A stretch of 64,000 nt of DNA from Pannonibacter phragmitetus_B (GTDB lineage: Bacteria > Pseudomonadota > Alphaproteobacteria > Rhizobiales > Stappiaceae): NCBI RefSeq assembly GCF_050510895.1, contig NZ_JBNINT010000001.1, positions 372,001 to 436,000 on the forward strand, in the 5' to 3' direction. Made by a program: the position numbers and the translations under genes. The stretch's first letter is position 1, and every line of letters begins with the position of its first letter. Positions 33,198 through 43,300 of this stretch are shown one piece after another. Under the pieces are notes generated by a model. The model ran no database searches, was not told the DNA's origin, and worked only from the letters and a program-made list of their open reading frames with translations.

Positions 33198-34172
33198 ATG
33201 AAACTGTCGACAATGGGCGCAGTGATTGCCGTCGTGGCATCGGCAACAATGGCCAAGGCTGAAGACTGGACCGCCTATACTTATTCCGCCGTTTCCACGA
33301 CTGCTGCGGTCAAGGGCATGAACCGCATCGCCGAACGCGTTGGCAAGGAGACCGGTGGCGAGCTGACCATGACGCTGCATCTCGGCAAGACGCTACAAAT
33401 TGCGTCTTCCGACATCACGCAGGCGGTCGGCGACAACATCGTCAACTTTGCCGCCGACTTCTTCTTTTCCGGCAGCGTGCCGATCGCCCGTGTCCTCAAT
33501 CTGCCGATGCTGATCGAGAATGACGATGAGTGGGCCAAGGCGGCCGCAGCTATGGAACCGATCCTGGTCAAGGCCTTCGCTCAACAGGACGTCACCCTGC
33601 TCGGCGGCTACCGTTATCCGGAGCAAACCATTTTCACGACGTTCGAGATGAAAAGCCTTGCCGATATGAAGGGTCACAAGATCCGTGTGACCTCGCCCGA
33701 GCAGGGAAAGTTCGTTGAAGCATTCGGCGGTGCGCCGATCACGCTTGCCGGGACAGAGGTGCCGACCGCCCTTGAACGTGGCGTCATTGAGGGCGTGCTG
33801 ACTGCCAGCGCCGGTGGTGCGAAGAACTGGCACGAGTTTCTGCCCTTCAACTATCGCTTTCCCGTCAACTACGGGAACTCCATGATCATCGCCAACGCCG
33901 ACTCCTTCGACGCTCTGAGCGAGAAAGACCAGCAGATTCTCCGCAAGATCGTTGCCGAGGAGGGAGCTGCCACCACCAGGGAATTCATCGAGGACGAGAC
34001 CGTGCAAAAGACTGCACAGGCCAATGGCGGCATGAAGATCGTTGAGCTTGCGGATGGTGATCTTGCAACGGCCCGCGAAAAGCTTGCCCCCTACTGGGAG
34101 GCGTGGGCGAAGGAGAACGGCCCTGAATATGAAGAAGCCCTGAAGACCATCCGCGCGGCCATTGGAAAGTAA
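33198..34172 (+). CDS. dctP: TRAP transporter solute receptor (DctP family)
   Basis: A 324-residue periplasmic receptor of the TRAP family with a signal peptide ending MAKA|ED. The receptor motif G.P.TLAGTEVPTALERGVIEG is clear and contains the region before the carboxylate-binding Arg helix. GGAGG precedes the ATG at 33198. The two TRAP membrane genes follow at once. It gives this operon a second high-affinity uptake system. Confidence 0.9.
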   Translation: MKLSTMGAVIAVVASATMAKAEDWTAYTYSAVSTTAAVKGMNRIAERVGKETGGELTMTLHLGKTLQIASSDITQAVGDNIVNFAADFFFSGSVPIARVLNLPMLIENDDEWAKAAAAMEPILVKAFAQQDVTLLGGYRYPEQTIFTTFEMKSLADMKGHKIRVTSPEQGKFVEAFGGAPITLAGTEVPTALERGVIEGVLTASAGGAKNWHEFLPFNYRFPVNYGNSMIIANADSFDALSEKDQQILRKIVAEEGAATTREFIEDETVQKTAQANGGMKIVELADGDLATAREKLAPYWEAWAKENGPEYEEALKTIRAAIGK

Positions 34173-34173
34173 G

Positions 34174-34692
34174 ATGAACGGCGATTTTCCCAAAGGGCAA
34201 GCGTCGGCTGGTCTGTTCTTCGACATTATTGCTGCGGTGGCGAAATTCGCCACTGCAGCGGTGCTGATTGCACTTGTCTTGCTCGTTGCAGGCGAAGCTG
34301 TGTCCCGCAGTCTTTTCAATTATTCCCTGGGATTTGCGGAAGAGATAACCGGCTATTGTGTCGTCATGCTGACTTTCTTCGGCGCCGCGATTGCCATGCG
34401 CAGTGGCAACCTGTTTCAGGTGCATTTTCTCTACGACACGCTGCCAGAGGCCGGACGTGTCTGGGGCACGCGGATCTTCGTTCTTGTGGCGCTGATCATC
34501 TGTGGTGTGCTGCTCTGGAAAACCAACGATCTGATGCTGAGCTCATTCAGCCGCGGCAAGTTCGCGCCAACCGTACTGCGGACACCGCTTTGGATTCCGC
34601 AATTGCTGCTGCCGGCGGGCTTCGGTGTGATCGGCATCTTCCTTATCGAACAATTCCTGCTGACCATTGGCAGGTTCAAGGGTAATTCCTGA
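34174..34692 (+). CDS. dctQ: TRAP transporter small permease (DctQ family)
   Basis: A 172-residue protein with four hydrophobic segments and the family pattern EITGYCVVMLTFFGAAIAMRSGNLFQV. The start is the ATG at 34174, one base after the receptor stop; the next gene overlaps its stop (TGATG). Confidence 0.88.
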   Translation: MNGDFPKGQASAGLFFDIIAAVAKFATAAVLIALVLLVAGEAVSRSLFNYSLGFAEEITGYCVVMLTFFGAAIAMRSGNLFQVHFLYDTLPEAGRVWGTRIFVLVALIICGVLLWKTNDLMLSSFSRGKFAPTVLRTPLWIPQLLLPAGFGVIGIFLIEQFLLTIGRFKGNS

Positions 34693-35984
34693 TGGACGCG
34701 ATCCTTGCTTTTGGGCTCCTGATTGGCCTCATCCTGGGGGGCATGTGGGTCCAGTTCGCTGTAGCTGGCGCAGGCCTTTTCTATATATGGCTGATGAAGG
34801 GGTTCGCGGGCTGGAAGGCCCTCGGCATCGTCAGCTGGGGTTCGGCAAACAGCTTCACGCTGGCAGCCATTCCTCTTTTTGTGTTGATGGCAGAGGTGCT
34901 GCTCGGATCCGGTCTTTCGAGCCGGCTCTACAACGGTGTCGCCCCCTTTGTCCGCCGCCTGCCGGGTGGTCTCTTGCATACCAATATTGCGGGCAGCGGA
35001 ATCTTTGCGGCGATTTCTGGCGGGAGTGCGCCTACTGCTGCGGCTATGTCCACGGTTGCCCTGCCGGAGCTTGCGGCACGCGGTTACGACAAGCGTCTGG
35101 TTGCAGGGTCGCTTGCCGCGGGCGGCACGCTCGGCATTTTGATCCCGCCTTCGATCACGATGATCATCTACGCCACATTCACGGAGACCTCGATCGCGCG
35201 GCTGTTCGCGGCCGGTCTCGTGCCTGGCATCCTGCTTGCCCTCTTCTATATGGCGTTCATTGCGGTCCGGGTCCTGCTGAACCCTAAACTCGCGCCGAAG
35301 ACCGGCATGCGAAGCTCCTGGCCGGAGCTTGGTACAGCATTGCTCGACATTGTGCCGTTTCTGATCCTGATTGCGGTCGTGCTCGGCAGCATTTATGGCG
35401 GTTTTGCCACGCCGACCGAAGCTGGCGCCGTCGGTGTCCTCGGCGCAATCGCCATCGCGGCGCTTTACCGGCGCCTGAGTTTGCAGCTTCTTGCGGATGC
35501 TTTGCGCCGCACGGCCACGATGAGCGGTAATATCCTGTTCGTGGTGTTCACCTCGATGATCTTTGCCTATGCGACAGCGCTCTCCGGTGTCGGAGAGGAC
35601 CTGGTCGCAATGCTGAACGATGCAAACGTGTCGCGTCTGACCTTCCTTTTGATCATCATGGTCACTTTCGCAGTCCTTGGTTGCTTCATGGAAGGCCTCG
35701 GCATGATTGCGATCATCGTGCCGGTGATCTTTCCGGCGCTGCTCGCGCTCGGGGTCGATCCGGTCTGGTTTGGCGTCTTTGTCGTGATTCTGGTCGAGCT
35801 TGGACAACTGACCCCACCACTCGGCGTCATTTTGTTTGTCGTCGCCAGTTCCTCGAACGAGGTAAAAGTGGAAGATGTCATCATGGGAACGGCGCCGTTC
35901 TTCGCCATCATTCTGGTGTTCATGCTGTTGATGATCGCCTTCCCGCAAATTGCGCTTTTCCTGCCATCGATCACAATCGGATAA
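34692..35984 (+). CDS. dctM: TRAP transporter large permease (DctM family)
   Basis: A 430-residue polytopic protein. AIPLFVLMAEVLLGSG, GLLHTNIAGSGIFAAISGGS and AAGGTLGILIPPSITMIIYA are the conserved DctM blocks; the last holds the GxxIPPS motif of the ion-coupled core. It overlaps the dctQ stop by one base and is followed after four bases by the lactonase gene. Confidence 0.92.
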   Translation: MDAILAFGLLIGLILGGMWVQFAVAGAGLFYIWLMKGFAGWKALGIVSWGSANSFTLAAIPLFVLMAEVLLGSGLSSRLYNGVAPFVRRLPGGLLHTNIAGSGIFAAISGGSAPTAAAMSTVALPELAARGYDKRLVAGSLAAGGTLGILIPPSITMIIYATFTETSIARLFAAGLVPGILLALFYMAFIAVRVLLNPKLAPKTGMRSSWPELGTALLDIVPFLILIAVVLGSIYGGFATPTEAGAVGVLGAIAIAALYRRLSLQLLADALRRTATMSGNILFVVFTSMIFAYATALSGVGEDLVAMLNDANVSRLTFLLIIMVTFAVLGCFMEGLGMIAIIVPVIFPALLALGVDPVWFGVFVVILVELGQLTPPLGVILFVVASSSNEVKVEDVIMGTAPFFAIILVFMLLMIAFPQIALFLPSITIG

Positions 35985-35988
35985 AGCC

Positions 35989-36954
35989 ATGCACCATACC
36001 TATCCTTTCCCCGAGCCGGTGATCATCGACGCGGAAGTGTTCGCCGAACTGCCGGCGGACCTTCGGCGAAGCGGAGTTTCGTCCTATTGGGCAGAGCGCA
36101 ACCGCCGCGGGCAGGCGGTCGACAGTTTCCTTGAGGGCCCGTCCTTTGATCTCGAAGGCAACCTCTGGTTCGTGGATATTCCCTTCGGGCGGATACTCCG
36201 CAGCGATCCGTCCGGAAATATTCGCCAGATCGCGGAGTATGAGGGGCAACCGAACGGGCTGAAGATCCATCGTGACGGGCGGATCTTCATCGCCGACTTT
36301 CAAAACGGGATCATGCAGCTTGATCCGGTGACCGGGGCAATTTCCCATGCGCTCCGCGATTGCGATACGGAGGGGTTCAAGGGCTGCAATGATCTGCATT
36401 TCGGCAGCGATGGTGCTCTTTACTTCACGGATCAGGGCCAGACTGGTCTGCAGGACCCCACGGGCAGGGTTTACCGCTGGCAGCCGGAGACCGGCGCGCT
36501 CGCATGCTTGATGGACAAGGTCCCTAGCCCAAACGGCCTGGTGCTCGACATCAACGAACACGTGCTCTATCTCGCCGTCACGCGGGCAAACGCCGTCTGG
36601 CGTTTGCCGTTATCGGCGAGCGGCCGGGTCAACAAGGCGGGGCTTTTCATCCAGTTTTCCGGTGGCCGGGCCGGACCGGACGGCCTGGCATTGACGGCGC
36701 AAAACGGCGTCGTCGTCTGCCAGACAGGCATGGGCCTTGTATGGGTGCACGACGCACTTGGCCGCCCTGTTGCCGTGGTGCGGTCGCCGCGCGGTCTTGG
36801 GACGACAAATTGTGCCTTTGGCGGCCCTTCCGGACGTACGCTCTACATTACAGAGTCGGACAGCGGCAGCATCCTGCGGGCTGAGTTTCCCGAAGAGCTG
36901 CAGATCTCGGGTGCGCCAATGTTTTCGCATCGCCAAAAGACCTCTCCTGCATAA
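35989..36954 (+). CDS. SMP-30/gluconolactonase-family lactonase
   Basis: A 321-residue six-bladed beta-propeller hydrolase. The metal ligands of the family are visible: Glu in FLEGPSFDLEGNLWFVD, Asn in CNDLHFGSDGALYFTD, and the PSPNGLVLD block with a further Asn; the last Asp is in AGPDGLAL. The start is ATG 35989, four bases after dctM. As the last gene of the operon it provides a second ring-opening lactonase, consistent with a pathway through a sugar-acid or aromatic-derived lactone. Confidence 0.9.
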   Translation: MHHTYPFPEPVIIDAEVFAELPADLRRSGVSSYWAERNRRGQAVDSFLEGPSFDLEGNLWFVDIPFGRILRSDPSGNIRQIAEYEGQPNGLKIHRDGRIFIADFQNGIMQLDPVTGAISHALRDCDTEGFKGCNDLHFGSDGALYFTDQGQTGLQDPTGRVYRWQPETGALACLMDKVPSPNGLVLDINEHVLYLAVTRANAVWRLPLSASGRVNKAGLFIQFSGGRAGPDGLALTAQNGVVVCQTGMGLVWVHDALGRPVAVVRSPRGLGTTNCAFGGPSGRTLYITESDSGSILRAEFPEELQISGAPMFSHRQKTSPA

Positions 36955-37200
36955 ACGCAGGGAACGGAGCAGAAGTATCCCGGTCTTGTCCTGCGGTCTC
37001 CCCGGAACTCAGATTGGGATCGCGCAAGACGAATTCGGGTTCCCTCCCTTCCATCTCCCCCAGCGCGAGGCGAGGTCAGGCTTAGCATGCGCGGCTTGCC
37101 AGTTCAGCCAGCAACAGGCGGAAATGTTCCTGCCTTGGTGGAACAGTCCTGCCTCAGCCGGGTTTCCTGTCAGCAGCAAGTGAAAAGGACGGTGCTGGAG

Positions 37201-37791
37201 ATGCAGGACAACAACCTCGTGCTCGGGGGAGTGCTGGACCATCTTGAGGAGGCCGGCAAGGCAGAAGCGGTCAGTATCGGCGCGATGGTCGAAGCCGTCG
37301 GCGCCCGTTCTTTCGCGGCGCTCATGCTTATCTTTGCCCTGATCACCGTATCTCCGGCCAGCATCTTGCCGGGCACGACGACCCTTGTTGCCCTTATTGA
37401 GTTCATTCTGGTGGCACAGGTGATCGTCGGGCGGAGGCACATATGGCTTCCTGGTATTCTGGAGCGGAGGGAAATCTCCGGCGGTGGGCTGCGCGGGGCG
37501 GTATCCTGGCTGCGCAAACCGGTTGCGTTCATTGATCACATACTTCAGCCACGCTTCAGCGTATTGACGGAGAAGCCCTGTCTCTATGTCTGGTTGATGA
37601 TGATCATGGCACTGACCGTCTTCATGCCCTTCATGGAGCTGGTGCCCGGCAGCGCCACGATTGCCTCCAGCTTCATTGCCCTGGTTGCCGCCGCAATCCT
37701 CACTCGTGACGGGCTGCTGCTGCTCTTCGCAGTTATGTGCCTCACAGCGCTGTGCTGGCTGCTCCACCATGTTGGTGAAGCCGTGCTCTGA
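37201..37791 (+). CDS. exoD: ExoD-family exopolysaccharide protein
   Basis: A 196-residue membrane protein of the ExoD family. It begins with a soluble helix (LGGVLDHLEEAGKAEAVSIGAM) and continues with hydrophobic segments around LMLIFALITVSPASILPGTTT, the family hallmark, then LYVWLMMIMALTVFMPFMELVPG. I start it at ATG 37201, preceded by GGAG; a longer frame from 37087 lacks ExoD character. ExoD affects exopolysaccharide production and alkali tolerance in rhizobia; its mechanism is not known. Confidence 0.88.
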   Translation: MQDNNLVLGGVLDHLEEAGKAEAVSIGAMVEAVGARSFAALMLIFALITVSPASILPGTTTLVALIEFILVAQVIVGRRHIWLPGILERREISGGGLRGAVSWLRKPVAFIDHILQPRFSVLTEKPCLYVWLMMIMALTVFMPFMELVPGSATIASSFIALVAAAILTRDGLLLLFAVMCLTALCWLLHHVGEAVL

Positions 37792-37838
37792 CAGCCCCGG
37801 CCATTGGAACCCTCGCTGAGCTGTCAGTGACAGAAACT

Positions 37839-37867
37839 GGCAACATCGAACAGCCGGATATGTTGCC
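37839..37867. terminator. Weak hairpin between exoD and the large unknown operon
   Basis: GGCAACAT (37839-37846) and ATGTTGCC (37860-37867) form an 8-base perfect stem with a 13-base loop between two convergent genes. There is no T run; function is uncertain. Confidence 0.3.
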
Positions 37868-38003
37868 GCATCCTTGGCCACTTTTCAGAGCTGCATCTCG
37901 CGCTTGCCAAGTCTCCGGCGGAACTTCAAGCGCCCGCTTGGGAAGGTCCGCGCCGGACGGGCTTGATCTCTTCTCACCATGCCGGGTTCGTTGAGAGGTG
38001 GCG

Positions 38004-40352
38004 TTATCCAAGTCCCCACACAGTGCGGTTTGCCTGAGCGCCAGCCATGCCACCGGCGAACCACTGCGCGCCAAGAAATGCGGCTGACGCAATGTTGAGC
38101 GTGTCTCCGCTCCAGCCTGGCCCTGCCCCGAAGCTCCAGGGCTTTCCGGGGACAAGGATGTTGTTGTCCGAGATCGCCTTGCCATCGCGTCCTGTGCCGC
38201 CGATCACGTAGAGCGAACCGTTGACGACGTTGACGTTGGGGCTTGAACGGGCCAGCCAGTTGGGTGTGCTTGCGAGGCCATCCCAGTAGAGCCCGTCCGT
38301 GCTTTGCCAGGCATCGGCGAGCGGTCCGCTGGACCCGTTGCCGGCTATGATGCACATGGCCCCTCCGAAGACCACCGCACCAAGTGCTGACCGGGCTGGC
38401 CAGACCGCCTTGGCCGTGATCTGCGTCCAGTTCACTCCATCCAGCGAGTTCCAGACGTCGCCCAGCGGCTGTCCGTTTGCATCTGCTCCGCCGAAGATCC
38501 AGAGCTTGCCGGCAAAGGCGAGGCAACCATGGCGGCTGCGTGGAGACCAGTGGCCATTGACGGCAGCCTGTGTCCAGGTGACGCCGTCTGCTGAACTCCA
38601 AATCTCGTTCACACTGCCGGCACGGGTCTTGCCCCCCGTCAGCCACATGCGCCCATTGAAGACACAGCCTGCGGCATCGCCACGCGGGGAATAGGCTGCA
38701 TTGTCGGTCGCGTAGTCCCAGCTGAAGCCATCAATGCTGCGGAAAATAGAACTTTTCAGCTCTTCGGAGCCTCCAGCCAGAAACCACAGCCGCCCTGCAA
38801 AGTCAGGGATGAGAACCGGCCGGGAAAACGTGGTCCAAAGTCCTGCATTTGCGGCGCTGCGCCAGCCGTTGGGAATGGGGACGATGGTCAGGCTGCTCTG
38901 CACCGGGCCGTTCTGCCCCTGCGCCGTGACTGTGTACTGAACCGTCGCTGCGGGGTTGATGACGAGGCCTGAGGCTGAGAGCGGCACCGTGCTTGAGCCA
39001 TTGACCGGCGGACTGATCGTGCAGGCTGTGGCGGAAGACGTTGCCCAGGACAGGGTGACCGGATCACCGTAATGGATCCCGGTGGAGGGGGACGCGCTCA
39101 GTTGCTGCGTGAAGCGGACCGGCAGGACGTCGATGGTCAAGGGAAGGCTCGTGCGGGTCCCTTGCTTGTCGTTGAAGGCCGTCAGCGTATAGGTTGTCGT
39201 CATCGCGGGCGTGACCGAATAGGTACCCGGCGATTGCACAGGGACCGGCACGCTCTGGCCGTTCACAGGGCTCAACTCGCAGCGGTTTGCATCGAAGGTC
39301 CGCCAGTTCAGCGGAACCTGCGTTCCGGAAGAGACATTGTTTTTGCCGGAACTGAAATCCTGGATCGCAAGCTGAGGCGGCCGCTTGTCGATGACAAGTG
39401 CCTGTACCCCGTCATCGAAACCGGGAATGCCGGAGGATTGAAGATAGAGATTGGTGCCCGACGGTTCGAAACTGGTGACGATGCCGTCAATCCTGAATTC
39501 GACAATCGCGCCAGCACCGATCCCGAGGATCTCCTGGCTTTTCGGATAGACGGCCCAGTGGGGAGGTGTTTCCTGGGTGTGATCCTGGATGGTCCAGGTT
39601 GTCCCGTAGTCGCCGGCGAGTGAGACGGTGACATTCTTCAGCCTGTCGATTGTGGTCAGCGCGCCATAGCCAGGTCCGCTGGTTGCGGTCACGAAGCTGA
39701 GATAGAAAACCGGAGTGGTAGGCCACGGCGTATCGGGCGGGACGATTGGCTGCAGTGCCGTGTTGTCGAGCCGCAGGATCAATGCATTTGGCGGAATTGA
39801 ACCGCTGTCATTCACGTCGATGAAGACCGTGTTGCCCTCGGCGAAGGAGATTGTGAGTACGTCCGCAAGACGCTTGTGGGTCGATGGGGGCTGTTCAAGG
39901 GCGAGGGCGAGCTGCGTTCCGTTGTCGGCGACGCCGGGCACATTGTAATTCGTGACGTTGAATGAACCGGGGCCCGTTTGGCCATCGGCTGCAAGATTGG
40001 TCAGGCGGAAGACGAAACTGTCGCCCGGCTGAACCGTTATGTCGGAGACCGGCGTGAGCGCAAAACTTGTCAGCTGAGCCGTCTGCCAGCCAGCGGGCGG
40101 AGCCACTTTGATTGCCTGAAATTCTGCCGGCGTCAGGAATGGGGTTATGGTGAAGTAAAAGGACGTTGGGCTCTGCGGTGTGATCTGGCCTTCCGGGACC
40201 GGAGTTCCTCCCTTGAAGGTGGCCGGTGAACTGCCGGAATAGGTAATGGTGAAGACGAGATCGTTCATCGACGTGTCTTGGGTCACGTAGATGACTGCCT
40301 CACCGGTGGTGGCATTGGCGATGGCCAGTCCGATTGATGCCTGTGCGCTCAT
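38004..40352 (-). CDS. Kelch-repeat protein of the large unknown operon
   Basis: A 782-residue protein that I cannot assign to a named family. Residues 1-300 are beta-rich (for example TITPFLTPAEFQAIKVAPPAGW). Residues ~310-500 look like two immunoglobulin-like domains of bacterial surface type (LTISW/CTISPPVNGSSTVPL patterns, TYTLTAFN, QYTVTAQGQ). From ~510 to the end there are about six kelch-like blades with repeated GRMWLTGGKT, GKLWIFGGAD and VWNSLDGVNWTQ units. No signal peptide is visible. It starts at ATG 40352, seven bases after the stop of the 1254-residue gene, and is the last gene of the block. A binding or adhesive role is plausible; nothing more can be said. Confidence 0.8.
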   Translation of the reverse strand: MSAQASIGLAIANATTGEAVIYVTQDTSMNDLVFTITYSGSSPATFKGGTPVPEGQITPQSPTSFYFTITPFLTPAEFQAIKVAPPAGWQTAQLTSFALTPVSDITVQPGDSFVFRLTNLAADGQTGPGSFNVTNYNVPGVADNGTQLALALEQPPSTHKRLADVLTISFAEGNTVFIDVNDSGSIPPNALILRLDNTALQPIVPPDTPWPTTPVFYLSFVTATSGPGYGALTTIDRLKNVTVSLAGDYGTTWTIQDHTQETPPHWAVYPKSQEILGIGAGAIVEFRIDGIVTSFEPSGTNLYLQSSGIPGFDDGVQALVIDKRPPQLAIQDFSSGKNNVSSGTQVPLNWRTFDANRCELSPVNGQSVPVPVQSPGTYSVTPAMTTTYTLTAFNDKQGTRTSLPLTIDVLPVRFTQQLSASPSTGIHYGDPVTLSWATSSATACTISPPVNGSSTVPLSASGLVINPAATVQYTVTAQGQNGPVQSSLTIVPIPNGWRSAANAGLWTTFSRPVLIPDFAGRLWFLAGGSEELKSSIFRSIDGFSWDYATDNAAYSPRGDAAGCVFNGRMWLTGGKTRAGSVNEIWSSADGVTWTQAAVNGHWSPRSRHGCLAFAGKLWIFGGADANGQPLGDVWNSLDGVNWTQITAKAVWPARSALGAVVFGGAMCIIAGNGSSGPLADAWQSTDGLYWDGLASTPNWLARSSPNVNVVNGSLYVIGGTGRDGKAISDNNILVPGKPWSFGAGPGWSGDTLNIASAAFLGAQWFAGGMAGAQANRTVWGLG

Positions 40353-40359
40353 GCGGTCC

Positions 40360-43300
40360 TCACTTCTTGCGCAAGCGCCGCGGGCTTGCGCCGCTGCGCG
40401 TGTCCGGCGCGTGTTCGAGTTTGAGCCAGCCTTCCTGGATTTGCTGCGGCAGCAATGACACGTCGTCCCCCCGGCGACCGGCGTCACGCTCCACTGGCCT
40501 GCGCCTGCAATCTGCGTGACCCAGCTCCACACGTATCCGCTTTCGGGCGGCACCGGGATTTGCGGCTCGTCGGCCAGAAGCACGGGTGTGGTGAGGAAAG
40601 TCACAGCGATCCGGGCCAGATCGTTGGAAATCATCGAGGACGGAATGGCCAGTTCGGTGAGGGGCAGCAGTCCAGTGCGTGCGTGAACCGGTGCATTCGG
40701 ATCAATCAGCATCGTGACGGTTACTGGAGTGCTCGAAGCAGACGTGACAAGGGTGATCTGGTCCGGTGCCGGAGGCTTGACGCCGTGGCTGTCCCCGGAA
40801 GCCGCAGCCTCCGTATAGAAGGTCTGATATGCCGTCTCGGTGCCGTCATCGATGAAGTAACCGGTCAGCCCGTCGTCGATGTCGTCGAATGCACCGAGCA
40901 CCACAGGGATCTTCACGGCCGTTGCACCGCCATCGTCCCGCTGCAGCGGATCAGATGCCCCGGTTGCTGCGGCGAAGCTTGAAAGGCTCTGGTTCATGGC
41001 TGGCAGGCCGAGCAGCTGAAGGTCCAGAGCGGCACGCGTCAAAGCGAGAGGCCGGCCGATCAGGATCGAGAGGCTGTCGAAGGGCTGGCTCTGGCCCGGC
41101 GCGATGAAGCCCAGGCTCTTGTCGATCGCCTTCAGCATTTCTCCAAGATAGGCAACCGGATTGGCTGCGGAGGACATGCCCAGGGCAAAGGCGCGCAGAT
41201 GCGGATTTGCTTCGGCGAAGACTTCCTCGATGGGCTTTGCGAATGTCGCCTGATTGCCGGGCGCTCCCTGCCAGAAGGGGCCGAGCAGGTTGAACGAGCC
41301 GAGGGCGGTGCCGCTCTCATCGTAGATCATCAGGGCCTGGTCCAGCCTGTTGAACAGCACCCAGCCAAAGACGGGCGTCGTCGCCGGATGGCTGTTCATC
41401 TCCACCGCATCATTGTCTGCCGACAACCAGTTGAAGAGGAGCCGCGAGGGCTGCGTGATCCGGAGCGGCAGGTTGATCAGTTTTTCGCTTTCGGTGGGAG
41501 CGATCAGGTTTTCAGCCCGCACAATGGCTGGGGCGGGAAGGTCCAGTGGCTGTCCGAATGTGTCGATGATGCGCACCCGGGTCACACGGAACCCGCCATT
41601 ACGCAATGGCGAGAATGTGTTGTTGCCAAGCGGGCTGTCGGTGTTGAAACCAGCGACAGCCTCTTTCACCGTGACATTGGTGAAGTTGGCAAAGAACACC
41701 CCTTGAGAATCCCCAGCGGATCGGAGACGCCCATCTGCAGGATGCGGGCCAGCATCAGGAAGGACTGGTTGAAACCGCTGAGCGCCTGTGCCTGCATCGC
41801 CGGATCCAGGTTGTCCAGGATCTCACGCAGCTCGGCGTCGATATCAGAATCGGGGAAATTGGTGAGATAGGCCTCGATCTGCTGGCGAATGTTGATCTCC
41901 GTGTTGCCAGTCAGAACGATTGTGCCCTCATAGGTCCGGCTGTTGCTCGTGTCGGCCGGAATGCTCCTGTCGAACTGAAGATCAAGTTCGTCCGGTCCGA
42001 AGGTGTAGTTCGCGGTCAGAAAGTCAGGCGGGTAAGGGGAAGCGTATTTGGAAAGTGCTCCACTTCCCATTGCAGGATGATTGGCAGCCATGGCCGTGAC
42101 CAGGGTTTGAAGGCGAGCGGGCTCGGCGGGGTGCCGGTGAAATGCAGCGAGGGCTCCGGAGGCGTTCCGTAAAGTGCGGACTGCGCAACCTGAATCTGCG
42201 CGGTAAAACCGTCGAAGTCGGCAAGCGCCGGATTGTCCTCCCTCCCAATCTGGCGAATGCAGCTGCGGCAACGGGTGCCTGCACCGGATCTGCGAGGAAG
42301 GCCTCGCCGGTGAGGGCTGTCATGGTCTCGGCAACCGGGAGGTCTGCCGGAAGCGCAAGGGCGGGCAGTGATGCGGCGTTGATTGTGAACTGGGCCTTGT
42401 CGCTGGTGGCCGTGAGGGAACTCAGGACCGTGGTGGCCACACGGCAGATCATGTTGCCATCCGGGTCGCGGGCTTCGGCGGGCGCTGCCCTGTATGCCGG
42501 CCGGACTTCTTCGCCCGAAAAGAGCAGGGCCGGCTCCGTCGGCGCGTAGAACCTTGCACCATCCGTTGTTGTCAGGCTGTAACGCGGGTCGAGGGTTTCC
42601 AAAAGGGCGGACTTGGCGCTCTCTACAGACTGTTTCGTGGTCTGGAGATCCTGCAACAAGGTGTTGAGGCTGCCGGTTTCGGCAGTGATGAACTGGCGTG
42701 CCTGATCTGCCGTGATGGGATATCCGCCGGGCGGGGGCGGCGAATACTGGATCTGCATGTAGCGTACCCAGTCGGCGAAGATGCGCGCCCGCAGACTGTC
42801 GCAGTTTCGCTCAATCTCATCTGCCTGTGCCTGTGCAAGATTGAGAGCGTTGAGTGCATCGCCCGTTTCCGGCGGCAGTTCGGCCAGGCTGGGAGCGCCC
42901 GTCGCTGAGCCTGGATCTGCTCCCGTCGCGGCTTCGATAGTCCAGACAGCGCCCTGACTGGCTGAGGAGAAGCCGTTCTTGTGCAGGGCGTCCTCGATAT
43001 CGCGCAGCCCTCCCGGCAGTTCCATACGCGTCAGAAGGCCAAGTTGAAGTGCGTTGAGGATCAGCTCGACGTTCTGGAGCCCTTCGAAGTCCGGCTGTGC
43101 CGCAACAAGCGCCGACAGGGCTTCCGGCGTGGTGTTACCGATCGCAACCTCGATACCTGCTGGTCCGGGCTGGCGCGGCGTGATGTAGTGGGTGGTCTTG
43201 TCCCATGCGATGTTGGTCAGCAGAGAGGTGTAAACGGTCCGCCCTGGCACCGCGGCAAGGCCATCTGCCGGGAAAGTCCAGCCATAAGCTGCTGCGATTG

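Noticed and set aside
34431..35990. 519-codon minus-strand frame opposite dctQ and dctM
   Set aside because: Extremely charged text (D, H, Q, R runs) typical of the complement of membrane-protein genes. The sense strand encodes clear TRAP permeases.
37087..37200. N-terminal extension of exoD
   Set aside because: The 38 extra residues are unlike ExoD proteins; ATG 37201 has a better ribosome site.
37792..38003. CTGTCA/TGACAG palindrome near 37821 as an operator
   Set aside because: It lies between convergent gene ends, where no promoter is needed, and is short.
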